NCBI GenBank assembly: GCA_028673005.1
Contig: CM054118.1
Location: 85,561,855 to 85,625,854 of the forward strand
Source of the DNA: Tanypteryx hageni
Lineage: Eukaryota; Arthropoda; Insecta; Odonata; Petaluridae
Length of the DNA: 64,000 bases
Reading direction: 5' to 3'
In this document: positions 11,401-20,620 of the stretch, piece after piece
Position numbering within the stretch: the stretch's first letter is position 1
How the letters are laid out: every line of letters begins with the position of its first letter
Notes under the pieces: model-generated
Seen by the model: the letters and a program-made list of their open reading frames with translations, nothing else
The model's database searches: none
What the model was told of the DNA's origin: nothing
Made by a program: the position numbers and the translations under genes

Positions 11401-11763
11401 TGGAGGACTAATACAAGAAGCGCAAAAAGGCACAGAAGACCTCAAGATTTGAAGAAGAACAGTGAAATACGCAGATGGTCAAGTACTTCTACCAAGAAAG
11501 GAAATAGAGCTCCAGAAAATGATAAATAGACTGGTAATAATAAGCAGAAGATACGGAATGGAAATAAATACAGAAAAATCCAAGGTCATGCGAATATCGG
11601 GTAAAGATGAAAAATTGAACATAAGTATTGGTGGAGAGCCATTAGAACAAGTTTCAGAATATAAATACCCAGGAAGCATCATAAAAACAGAAGCAAAATG
11701 TCCAGGACTAGAAATACGAAAGTAAAAGCCGCTTTCAGAAGAAATAAACTCCTACTAACGGGA
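11400..11763 (+). pseudogene. LINE reverse transcriptase fragment, forward copy
   Basis: The open frame at 11462-11725 contains KYADGQVLLPRKEIELQKMI and, further on, MEINTEKSKVMRIS and EPLEQVSEYKYPGSIIK. These are the YADD active-site block and the downstream 'INxxKSKVMRIS' and 'YKYLGSII' blocks of non-LTR RTs. The second Asp of YADD is Gly here, which would abolish catalysis. The fragment is truncated on both sides and abuts the 3' tail of the opposite-strand LINE at 11765. It is a close relative of the reverse-strand copy at 14350-14790. Confidence 0.85.
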
Positions 11764-11765
11764 TA

Positions 11766-12228
11766 TCATCATCACCATCACAAGTAGTCTGTCCGTTGAC
11801 TGGACCGTGATTATTCATCGTTAAACCTGGTTCTACATATACTCCTATTTTCCGCTGTCCTTTTTATATCTTGATAACTCTCTTTCCCTTTCAAATAGTC
11901 TATTAGCTGAAACCTTTTCCTACCTCTTTCCCTTTTTCCATCTATTTTTCCTTCTAACACGTATACTCTCTCTCTCCTCAGGTTCAACTCAGTTTGCCTT
12001 CCTTTTTCTAATAGTCTGTATAGTCATTCGCTTCTCCTATTCTTCGTAGAACTTCATCGTTTTTCGTCCTATCTGTCCATTTTATCTTCAGCATTTTCCT
12101 CCAAGTCCATATTTCAATATTTTCCAAGTATTTGATGTCATTTTTCCTTAGCGTCCATGTTTCCGCCCCGTACAAAGCTATACTCCATACATAGCATTAT
12201 ATGAACTTCTTGCGGATATCTTCCCTTA
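11766..12228 (-). mobile_element. 3' end of the reverse-strand LINE with (GAT)n tail
   Basis: On the reverse strand this resembles the segment at 17821-18312 on the forward strand: 'ccgcaagaagt', 'tatggagtatag', 'cggaaacatggacgctaagg', 'gaagcgaatgactatacagactat', 'aggaaaaggtttcagctaatag', 'aaccaggtttaacgatgaat', and a terminal 'gatggtgatgatgat'. The simple-repeat 3' tail is typical of several non-LTR clades. This is the downstream flank of the Tc1-like insertion. Confidence 0.8.
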
Positions 12229-12230
12229 TA

Positions 12231-12431
12231 CAGGGTTATCGGCTATTATAAACACATTATCGGAAGTTATAGACACATTATTGTTAGTTATAAACAAAGT
12301 ATCGGTAGTTATAAACACATTATTGGTAGTTATAAACAAAGTATCAGTAGTTATAAACAAACTATCAGTAGTTATAAACACATTATCGTGAATTATAGAC
12401 AGAGTATTGATAATTATAAACAATACTAACC
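12231..12431 (+). repeat. Left terminal inverted repeat, 21-bp tandem units
   Basis: About nine copies of a 21-bp unit ('gttataaacacattatcggta' and variants with 'aaagtat') follow the outer 12 bp CAGGGTTATCGG. The period equals about two helical turns, so each unit presents the same face, which would suit repeated transposase binding (inference). Confidence 0.9.
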
Positions 12432-12441
12432 CTACCCTATA

Positions 12442-13520
12442 ATGGAAGAAAACTCTCAGGAAGTAGTAAATGAAAATGGAATACAGAGTGCACTAAATGA
12501 TTCAGTTGCTAGAACAAGAAAGAAAATAACCTCAATAACCGACGAAAAAATTGAGGTATTTAAAAATATGAGAGAACAAGATGAGTCAGCGGTTAAAATA
12601 GCAAAAAACTTGGGCGTATCTGTGTCTGTTGTGTACAAACTAATGAGGAAAATTCACGAAGCTGAGGAAAATATGGAAGAAGTTGATTTAACACGGAAGA
12701 AGCCTGGACCCAAACCGCAACAAGTTTCTAGATTATCGGACAAAATATGTGAAATTATTCAAGCCGACTGCTCATTGACACAAAAAGGCATTCAAGAAAA
12801 GTTGAGAGAATATGACTTCATCTGCACACAGTCTACTATATCGACAAATCTAAAAAATATTGGCATTACAAGAAAAAGATTGAAAAGAAGAGTTTCAAAA
12901 TCCACAACACCTGAAGTTTTATCAAAAAGGAAAATATATTCTCGTGAAATCATGAGGATTCCATCAGGAAGAATGTTATTTCTAGATGAAACTGGTTTTA
13001 ATCTACATAGTACCAACAATTATGGATATTCTCCTAAAAATATAGTTGCTATCAAAAAGGTTCCTACGAACCGTGGGAGAAACATAAGTTTGCTGTGCTC
13101 GCTATAAACGGAATTAAGAATTATAAAATAAAAGTTGGTGCTTACAACACAGAATATTTCGTTGACTTTCTTCAAGACTGCAAATCAAAGAATGTTTTTA
13201 AGGAAGGTGATATCGTTATTATGGACAATGTGAAGTTTCACCACAGCTCTGAAGTGATTACTTGGCTTGCCGCAAATAATGTTTGCTACAAATTTCTTCC
13301 CCCTTACAGTCCACAATTGAACCCAATTGAAGAGGTTTTTAGTGTGCTTAAAAGTAGATACCATGCTATTCGTCCTACTCCTGAAACGTCGTTACAGCTC
13401 CAAGAATATGTCGCAAGATGCATTGACAGGATGAATAATGATAGTACATTACGTTTTGAGGCTTTTTATGGCAACATGTTGAGATATCGCGATTTGGCTT
13501 TTCAAGGTCTTTCATTTTAA
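12442..13520 (+). pseudogene. Tc1/mariner-type DD34E transposase, one frameshift
   Basis: The gene begins with ATG directly after the left TIR. Frame 1 (12442-13107, 221 codons) has an N-terminal helix-turn-helix region (residues about 30-75: ITDEKIEVFKNMREQD, then AVKIAKNLGVSVSVVYKLMR), a second HTH-like part (SDKICEIIQADCSLTQKGIQ), and the first catalytic Asp in MLFLDETGFNLHS (about residue 180). Frame 2 (13095-13520) continues with the second Asp in DIVIMDNVKFHHSS and the catalytic Glu in 'PPYSPQLNPIEEVFSVLK'. Thirty-four residues separate them, a DD34E spacing. A small indel near 13095-13107 shifts the frame. All three catalytic residues are present. It would cut and paste the element at TA sites if the frame were intact. 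Confidence 0.9.
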
Positions 13521-13938
13521 ATAATTACATATGTACATTATATTTTTCCCTTTTCAATTCTCCTTTTTGTTCATTGCAGTATGTATGTATCATATCTTAT
13601 ATGTATACTACAAAAGTTAATTAATTGTATGTATTTAACAAACATTTTAAAGGAAAATGAATGTTACCTAATTATATTTATAATTACTTGATTGTGTACT
13701 GACTAAATATGTATGTACCTACTATGTATAATTCTTTACAGATATGAATTCTTTTTCATTGTACATATTATACAATGTATTCACTATTATGTACCTATGC
13801 ATCATTTCTCGTGCCGCCTTTAATCATAGAATTGTACATTGTATCATTAAATAAACACAAAATTAATGGAAATCAGTAATTTATTCTATTTAATTTTCCT
13901 TTATGAATTTTTATGTACCGAAAAGGAGTTGAGTTCAT

Positions 13939-14184
13939 TTATCGATAACAACTCACAAAAATTAGTAAGCGAGAAAGAGTGGCTGAAAAAATATTTTCAT
14001 TTTCATTAGCATTTGTGTTTTCCATATTTGTCTTCTCAACAGAATCAATATTTTGTCTTGATTTTTGAGTTGACTTCATTATTTTCGTTTCCAAAACACT
14101 AAAACAATTTTTTACATATTCCCTAAATTTTAGCATTATGGCCAGGTTTTGTTTATAATTATCGATACTCTGTCTATAATTCAC
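13939..14184 (-). other. Reverse-strand 81-codon open frame inside the Tc1-like element
   Basis: Starting within the right TIR and reading inwards, the frame encodes a basic, Asn/Lys-rich peptide (MNYRQSIDNYKQNLAIMLKF at its start). No family is recognised. Its AT-rich composition and overlap with the TIR make chance likely. Between 13521 and 13938 the element is AT-rich and non-coding. Confidence 0.2.
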
Positions 14185-14341
14185 AATAATGTGTTTATAA
14201 CTACTGATAGTTTGTTTATAACTACTGATATTTTGTTTATAACTATCAATAATGTGTTTATAACTTCCGATACTGTGTTTATAGCTATCGATAATGTGTC
14301 TATAAATTTCGATACTGTGTTTATAATAGCCGATAACCCTG
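14148..14341 (-). repeat. Right terminal inverted repeat, 21-bp tandem units
   Basis: Inverted counterpart of 12231-12431, with units such as 'gtgtttataactactgatagt'. The outer 20 bp match the left end exactly in inverse orientation. The inner units have diverged individually, so the two arrays are no longer identical. Confidence 0.9.
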
Positions 14342-15276
14342 TATTTCCCGTAAGTAGGTGTTTCTTTCTTCTAAACGCCGCTTTTGCTTTTCCAATTCTA
14401 GTTCTGATCTCATCCGTACATTTAGCTTCTCGTGTTATGATGCTTCCAAGGCATTTATAGTCTGAAACTTGTTCTAAAGGCTTTCCTCTAATACTTATGT
14501 TCATATTCTCTTCTTTTTCCGATATTCGAATGACCTTGGATTTTTCTATATTTCTGTATATATTTTCTACCTGTTATTACTACTCTATTTATCATTTTCT
14601 AGAGTTACTCTTCCTTTCTTGCTGGAAGTACTTGATCATCCGCGTATTTTACTGTTCTTATAATCCTTCCTCCAATTTTGAATTCTCCTGTGATTTTAAC
14701 GCTTCTTGCATTAGAGTTTCTCCATATATATGAATAGGAAGCAGCCCGGTCTTACTCCTCTACCGATATTTACTCAGCAGGTGCCCACATTCTACAACCT
14801 GACCTTAACAACTTGATTCACAAATAGATTCCTGATTAGTCTCCTGACTTTCCAGTCTACACCTATATCCTTTAATATCTTCATCAAAATTACCCAATTT
14901 ACTCTATCAAAGGCTTTCCGCCAGTCTACGAAACATATGCATATATGTTGACTGTATTCTATTGTTCTTTCAGATATTATTATAACTACCCCTATAGCAT
15001 CTCTAGTTCCTCGCTCTTTTCTGAAACCGAATTGATCTTCCCCTAGCATTTCTTCTACCTTTTTCTCCAGTCTTTTATTAATAATCCTCGTGATGACCTT
15101 CGAAATGTGTGACGGAAGGCTTATCGTTCTGTAATCTTTACACTTCATTGCTTGTGGCTTCTTCTTTAGAGGGATCATTGTTACTTCTAGGAAATCCCGA
15201 GGCCAATCTCCCGTGTCGTAAATCTTATTAATTAATTTCATGATCGCTTCGAGTCCTTCTGATCTCATGACTTTAA

Positions 15277-16030
15277 CCCTTAACTACTAACGTGAAAAAA
15301 ATCACTCAACTACTAACGTGGAGTCACACAGACTCCTTTACATTTTTTTCTATAACGACTGCAATTTTTTTATTTAAACATTTTTGCTAGGTGGAGTTAA
15401 CGATTGGGCTTCTAGAAATAAGGTATTTAAATAAAAAAGCATAAATAATTGTAAATCTATTTTTATTTCTAAAAAATGTATAATGTTAAAAACCTTGTAG
15501 CTGAAAATCTCAAAGTCACTCCTAAACACATTCGGAACATATTTTTTTGGCTCACGTGAGACAAATTGACCGTTTACATTTAGTACAAAAATCTTCCTCT
15601 TCAGTTTCGGATCGCAGATGGAGCAGTAAACCCTCTTTTCAAGAAGCCCCTTCTCGCCCATGCCTTCCTTGAAAGGAATGTCTAAAATCGCACATAGTCT
15701 CCTCCTTACATCACTAGAAATCCGATAATTTGTTGCTCTTCTATGCAAGTGGGGAAAAACTAAGTCCCTAGCCAATTTTTTTAGAAAATTTGATCGCGTC
15801 ATTATTGTACTATTTTTGTACGACTGGTGCATTATATAAGCGCAATTACTAACGTGGAGTCAGCCTGACTCCACACAAAAATTACTATAAGCTATTTCAC
15901 CAACAGTTCGCGGTACACTGATAAGATTTGGGGGGTGCATTAGTCATAACTTCATTTGAAGGTACTGAAGTCACCGGAGTAATACTGTAAAATGAGTCCA
16001 AGCTATGTTGCATAATATGTGGTGTGAAGT
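15277..16030 (-). mobile_element. piggyBac-type transposon fragment inserted in the LINE
   Basis: The left end lies at a TTAA (15273-15276) followed by CCCTTAACTACTAACGTG; TTAA targets and CCC-start ends are hallmarks of piggyBac. The motif 'actaacgtggagtca', followed by 'gactcc', occurs at about 15312 and again at 15846. The reverse strand carries a transposase C-terminus (15374-15832). LINE sequence resumes at about 16031, but no TTAA is present there, so the right side is truncated or rearranged. Confidence 0.75.
15374..15832 (-). pseudogene. piggyBac transposase C-terminal part, frameshifted
   Basis: The frame opens with SNFLKKLARDLVFPHLHRRA, like the 'FxxxLAxxLVxPxxxRR' segment before the Cys-rich tail of piggyBac transposases. 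It continues with EKRVYCSICDPKLKRKI. A +1 shift to another frame (around 15590) then gives FCTKCKRSICLT, completing the C-x2-C...C-x2-C-type C-terminal zinc-binding region. The rest of the listed frame is out of register. The catalytic DDD core is absent, so this is a dead remnant. In intact family members the Cys-rich domain binds the transposon ends. Confidence 0.8.
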
Positions 16031-16329
16031 CAGCCGCTGCCCGTGGCTTTCCTTTTCCTTTGTTTCACTATCGCATTTTCTACTTTGCTATCCATAATAC
16101 TTGGTCCTAAGTTGTCTTCTTCAATGTTTTCCTCATCTTCCAGTTCTATTTTAGCCGATCCTGTCTGCTTGCTGTATAGTTCTTTAATGTAATCTTTCCA
16201 TACCTGTGCTACATACTTTGTTTCTGAGACTATCTTCCGATCCGTATTCATAATTTTTCTACCACGAATTCCATTAGACTTCTTACCTTCTAATTCCAGT
16301 GTCCAAGCGTACATCATATCGTACCGTCC

Positions 16330-17612
16330 TTACTTCTCCATTTGTTGTATTTCATCACATTTTTCTTTTACCCAATTTTCTCTAGCTTTATCTGTTACCC
16401 TCCTCAACTCATTGATTATACGTTTAAAGTTGGCTCTACCTTCTTCACTGATAATGTTTTTCCATTTTCGTCTCTCTTCCATTTTCTCCAGCATTTTCTT
16501 TGTGATCCATGTTTTTCTTATTTTCTTCTCTTGCTTTTTAACCTCTTTATCCAAGGTATCCTTGATACTGGCTTTAATTTCTTCCCATTCTATATCAACG
16601 GTCTTCGGTTTGTTTTCCAACTTTCTTAAGTTATCTTCCAACTTCATGCTGACTACATTCTGCCTTTCTTTCAGTTTTTCTAGGTCCCAGGTCTGTCTTT
16701 CTCTTCTCGTTTTTCTTATTTGTTTGAGCTTTGTACTCACGTCAAGTATTAGAAGGCTGTGATCTGAATCAATGTCTGCTCCTTGCAATGCCTTGGCGTT
16801 CTTTATGCTGTTTCTGAATCTTTGTTTTACAAGGATGTAATCTATTTGGCATCTCATTCTGTCCCCTGGGCTTTTTCATGTGTATAACCTTCGTTTATGG
16901 TTTTTGAACCATGTATTAGTCAGTACAAGGTGCAAGATGCAAAATTCTACCAGTTTTTCCCCTTCTCTGTTTCTCTTCTCATTTCCGTATCGCCCGACAA
17001 CATTTTTTTACTGTCCTTCTCCGACTATGCTGTTCCAATCTCCCATTATTATGCAGTTTTCCTTTCCTCTCCCGTCTTCTTCGTAAATGTCATTAATTTG
17101 CTCATAAATCTCTTTGATTTCTTCATCTTCATGAGCCGACGTTGGAATATATACCTGGATTATCAGCATGTTTACTGTGACTGCTTTTAGATTTATTGCC
17201 ATCAGTCTATCGATCGTTGCTATTATCTTTGTCACGCTTTTCATCATATCTTTCGTAAATACTATAGCTACTCCCCTTTCCCCGCTTTTTCCTCCAGAGT
17301 AAACTACTGTGAACTCTTCCGAGTCCAACTGTCCTTCTCCTTCCCATCTAGTTTCGCTCAGACCTATAATGTCAACTCTATTTCTTCTTTCAATTTCTCA
17401 AGTTTTCCTGCCTTTCTCATAGTTCTTACGTTCCAAGTGCCTATTCGTAAATTATTTTCGACAAATGTTTTCCTCAAGGCAGTCCCCGCCCGGAGATCCG
17501 ATTGGAGGACTATTTTACCTCCGGATTGTTTTACCTCGAGAGAATTCATATTGTCCAACCATATAATCATTTCTAGGGATTGTAATGTGGTAGTTTCCCT
17601 CTTGCTTTCCAA
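16330..17612 (-). pseudogene. LINE AP-like endonuclease domain (frameshifted)
   Basis: The reverse-strand frames begin with NLRIGTWNVRTMRKAGKLEK (17480-17420), the 'LRIGTWNVRTM' start of APE-type LINE endonucleases. The frame at 17328-17008 has SGERGVAIVFTKDMM, LIIQVYIPTSAHEDEE and the catalytic-type GDWNSIVGEG. The frame at 16857-16330 opens with the 'CQIDYILVKQRFR' block and has 'DIDSDHSLLI', the SDH catalytic histidine motif, followed by a charged coiled linker (KKQEKKIRKTWITKKM). Frameshifts between about 17010 and 16860 and a stop near 17350 separate the pieces. The endonuclease would nick target DNA to prime reverse transcription. Confidence 0.85.
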
Positions 17613-17742
17613 ATCGCAGTACTGTAGCCGTTCAAATCGTCCCGATCACACCTACAGCTGTATTGGATATAGACCCAGCCAACATCATTTGTTTTCGGCT
17701 CTATACCATACTGGCATTACTGCTGCCTACTGCCAGGCATAA

Positions 17743-17815
17743 GTTTTTTTAAAACCTCCATTTGCGAGGTTTGAACTTTGTAATGGGAAGAAATACGCTA
17801 ACCACTACACCACCA
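17743..17815 (-). promoter_or_regulatory. tRNA-like internal RNA polymerase III promoter (SINE or LINE head)
   Basis: On the reverse strand, 'tggtgtagtgg' (17813-17803) fits the tRNA A box TRGYNNARNNG, and 'gttcaaacc' (17776-17768) fits the B box core GWTCRANNC. Their spacing (about 26 nt) is tRNA-like, and the region resembles a degenerate tRNA (GGTGGTGTAGTGGTTAGCG start). No full cloverleaf is apparent. It lies directly at the 5' side of the reverse-strand LINE and is in the same orientation, so it is either that element's promoter region or a SINE head. Confidence 0.55.
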
Positions 17816-17820
17816 GTGCA

Positions 17821-18312
17821 TATAACGGGATATATAAAGGAGTATATGTATCCGCAAGAAGTAGATAGAATACTACGTATGGAGTATAGTTTTGAATGGG
17901 GCAGAAACATGAACGCTGAGGAAAAATTATATAAAATACTTGAAAAGATTCGAAATGCATGCATGGAGAAAGCTGAAGGTGAAATGGACATATAGCATGT
18001 AAAACGAGAAATTACTAAGAAGAACATGAGAGAAGCCAATGATTATACAGACTATAGGAAAGAGGAAGGAGAAATGGATTGGAAAATACCCTAGGACAGA
18101 AAGCATGATTAAAAACATGTTAGAAGGAAAACTGAAAGGAAAAAGACAGAGTTAGGAAAAGGTTTCAGTTGATAGACGACTTGAAAGGAAAAGAGAGCTA
18201 TCAAGACACGGAGAAGACTGCGAAAAATTGGAGTATGTGGAGAACCAGGTTTAACCATGAATAATCACAGACCTGTATACAGACAGACGACCTATGATGA
18301 TGATGATACAAA
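17821..18312 (+). mobile_element. LINE 3' fragment with (GAT)n tail, forward copy
   Basis: The segment matches the reverse complement of 11766-12228: 'ccgcaagaagtagat', 'tatggagtatagttttgaat', 'agagaagccaatgattatac', 'agttaggaaaaggtttcagt', 'aaccaggtttaaccatgaat', ending in 'gatgatgatgatac'. It is the 3' part of a second, opposite-orientation copy of the LINE family, truncated at its 5' side against the tRNA-like segment. It has no open frame of interest. Confidence 0.8.
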
Positions 18313-19914
18313 GATGTCTAAAGAGGCGCCATCTTAGTTTGCTAAATTAAAGCGCGAGGATCTTCCTGAGGGGCGTACTAATAAACTCCCTCGTCGTCAC
18401 TCTTACGAAATTGATCCTTGAACTTAGTCTGCTTTTTTTAATCTTGTCTCCATCTCTTTTACGGTGGAGTCTCTTCCAAACAGCTTACGCATCATTTCTC
18501 GGGTCATCGACATCTATGGTGAGACGAGGCGTGGTCGAAAAGCATTTTGGGCGTGGTGACTCTAAGGTGGGACCACTTGCCGTCGCGAAAGACAGCTGCG
18601 GAGTACCCACGTGCTTTGGAACACTGGTAACCTAGGAGATTATAAAGCCATCGCATCCTAAAAAGAACCGGCTCTCCTCATAAGTGCCCCAGCTTCGATG
18701 AGTGCTTATCGGAGAGCAGTGAAATGCCGTGAAAGCGGATGGTACGACGCTTCTCAGAAGAATTGATAAGTTTTTGAGATTTCAGAAACGAGATTCTCCA
18801 GGTAAAAATTCATGCCAATCTCAAATTCGGTCCAGAAAATTTTAAGCTGGAATAAAAATTGTGTAGAGGAATGTAAAAAAATATAGTGGCGCAGTATTTA
18901 ATTTGAGTTATAAAACCGAATAAGATATCTTTTACTATCTCTTTTAAAATATATTCATTGGCTCTTCTAATAAAATATAATTTCATTTTCTCTGTTACTG
19001 TCCCATATCTATGTAGTTAGGTGGCCGAGTGAGAAAACCGCTTATAACTCAAAAATATTTCTTCATTTTGCAATCAAACTTTCAGAAATTACTTGGCTCC
19101 GCAACTTTTATATTTTAAGCTGTTTTACGTCAACGCAGAAGTCATGGGTTTGATTCTAGGAGCGTTTATTTTATTAATTTGATTACCAAGGGGATGAGTG
19201 TAGCTCATTAATCATTCCCATATTAAAATCACATAATAACAGAAGTTCGAGAGACTTAAAAGAGCGGACGCATAAACAAACGAAATATTGTTTTTCTTTC
19301 ATCGATTTTTGCATACGCGTAAAATCTATCAATAGATTAGTTTTTAACGCGAAAATTGTATGTATTCTTCCGTCAAAATCTTTCGCCGTTGGGGTGATTA
19401 GCTTGGTTACAGATTTCGTTTAATTGCGTATAATAACTTCGCGTCGCATCTATTCACACAATTTTGACACAGTTTTGAGGTTTAAACAATACCTTGGTTG
19501 CGATAAATAATGCGACGGTAACGGAAATAAGTAATGCTCAGTTTTTCGATGATATTCTGTAAATGAAATCAAATATAGTGATTAAAATTTCTATATTTTT
19601 GAAAAATTTTTAGGATAAATTCTACGAAAACAGAGTATTTTTTTAGGAATTCAATAAAAACAGAAAAATAAAATTTATATAAATTTATTTTAATTAAATC
19701 ACGGTTTATATGTGCTAAAAAGTAAAAACTAAATCTCAATGTCACATAATTGGATGCTCCAGAAAGTGACATTTGTTTTGGAAATATAAAGGTTGTCTAT
19801 CATAATGTTTCACAAATAAATCTTCATTAATAGCTCTTAGCCACACCACATTTGTATTTCCAAAACTATTGTTACCTTCTGAAACATTCAGTTATGCAAA
19901 TTTTATATGCATTT
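18313..19914. other. No gene recognised
   Basis: A moderately GC-rich block (18320-18750) precedes AT-rich DNA. Neither a protein motif nor a second copy in the window was recognised. Confidence 0.5.
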
Positions 19915-20620
19915 TCAGGCGTTCTTTACCAGCAAAGCGGTAGAAGCGGAACGCCTTATGGTCACGTCTCGTCCGTCCGTCTGTCGCAACTTTCGTCTCC
20001 TGAACGGCTCTACAAAATGTAATTAAGTGAGTATGAGTGATACTTATTTACAATTATCGCCGAATTATAATTTTGAAGTGCATCCGTCAATTATAACTTC
20101 CACTTTACATAATTACTTTAATAAACTTATACTCGTATCTCGTTAAATGGCATCCGTCAAGCAACAATTAAATACCATATTTTTCTCTCCCTAGCTCTTA
20201 TATGATCTGAAGACGGCTTAATTAAAACTTTATAGTCTTGGTGATAAACATTCGAGAAAATTCCACGCAAAAAATTGCATATTTCGTTCACATCTGTTGA
20301 TACGACGATTCTATCGGCAAACAACAATTTAAAAAGCCATATTTTTCTCTCCCAACCTTTTATATGGTCTGTGAGATATAGATTAAAATATTTATAGGAA
20401 TCGAGGACAACATTTACCACAAAAAAGTCCGCGAGGTCTTATAATTACGACTTATAATCTTAGAGATAAAAATATAAGTACCGTCCAATTTTTCGATACC
20501 GTTCCATACGCATTTCCCATAAAGAACTCCTTTCAAATCTTTGTGTATTCCATTTATGAAGTATACTTTTCCTTCTTGCTTACTTTTTAGTGCATGTAAA
20601 AGTTGGTTCCATTAATTTTT
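19915..20620. repeat. Dispersed repeat family C, copy 2
   Basis: Shares with 6287-6935 the start 'aggcgttctttaccagc', 'gtccgtccgtctgtcgcaac', 'tatgatctg', 'gacaacatttacc' and the end 'gaagtatacttttcc'. This copy has an extra 'ggtagaagcggaacgcc' after the start, which makes a potential hairpin with 'ggcgttctttacc'. The internal unit is duplicated, as in copy 1. Confidence 0.7.

Larger units (their letters stand above)
12231..14341 (+). mobile_element. Tc1/mariner-superfamily transposon with tandem-repeat TIRs
   Basis: The 2111-bp element starts CAGGGTTATCGGCTATTATA and ends with the exact inverse; TA dinucleotides at 12229-12230 and 14342-14343 give the TA target duplication. Its inverted repeats are about 200 bp long (12231-12431 and 14148-14341) and are built from about nine 21-bp tandem units of the form 'ataaacacattatcggtagtt'. 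It carries one forward transposase gene (12442-13520) with a frameshift. The target is the reverse-strand LINE: RT sequence stops at 14344 and resumes at 12228. The transposase is almost intact, so the insertion is relatively young. Confidence 0.93.
14350..16317 (-). pseudogene. LINE reverse transcriptase domain (interrupted)
   Basis: The N-terminal part at 16317-16030 ends in AIVKQRKRKATGSG, the 'KxxGxDGI' region that precedes the RT fingers. The frame is then interrupted by the piggyBac fragment. It resumes at 15268 with CKDYRTISLPSHISKVITRI, GEDQFGFRKERGTRDAIG and the catalytic-type CICFVDWRKAFDRVNW. A further frame shows VKYADDQVL at about 14633-14660, so the YADD active site is intact. 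The 14504-14345 part (EPL-like 'GKPLEQVSDYKCLGSII') runs into the Tc1-like insertion. Several frameshifts remain, so it is not functional. Confidence 0.85.
11765..17742 (-). mobile_element. APE-type non-LTR retrotransposon (LINE), split by two transposons
   Basis: On the reverse strand, from right to left: a 5' region (17740-17613); an AP-endonuclease (17612 to about 16700); a linker (16860-16030); a reverse transcriptase (15268-14350); and a 3' region (12228-11780) ending in a short (ATC/GAT)n tail at 11766-11780. The Tc1-like element at 12231-14341 and a piggyBac fragment at about 15277-16030 interrupt it. Without them about 3.1 kb remain. Related fragments lie at 11400-11763 and 17821-18312, both with the same family signatures, so the family is multicopy. 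Frameshifts make this copy inactive. Confidence 0.85.

Noticed and set aside
17743..17815. Functional tRNA gene
   Set aside because: The A and B boxes are present, but no complete cloverleaf or acceptor stem was found; treated as a retroelement head.
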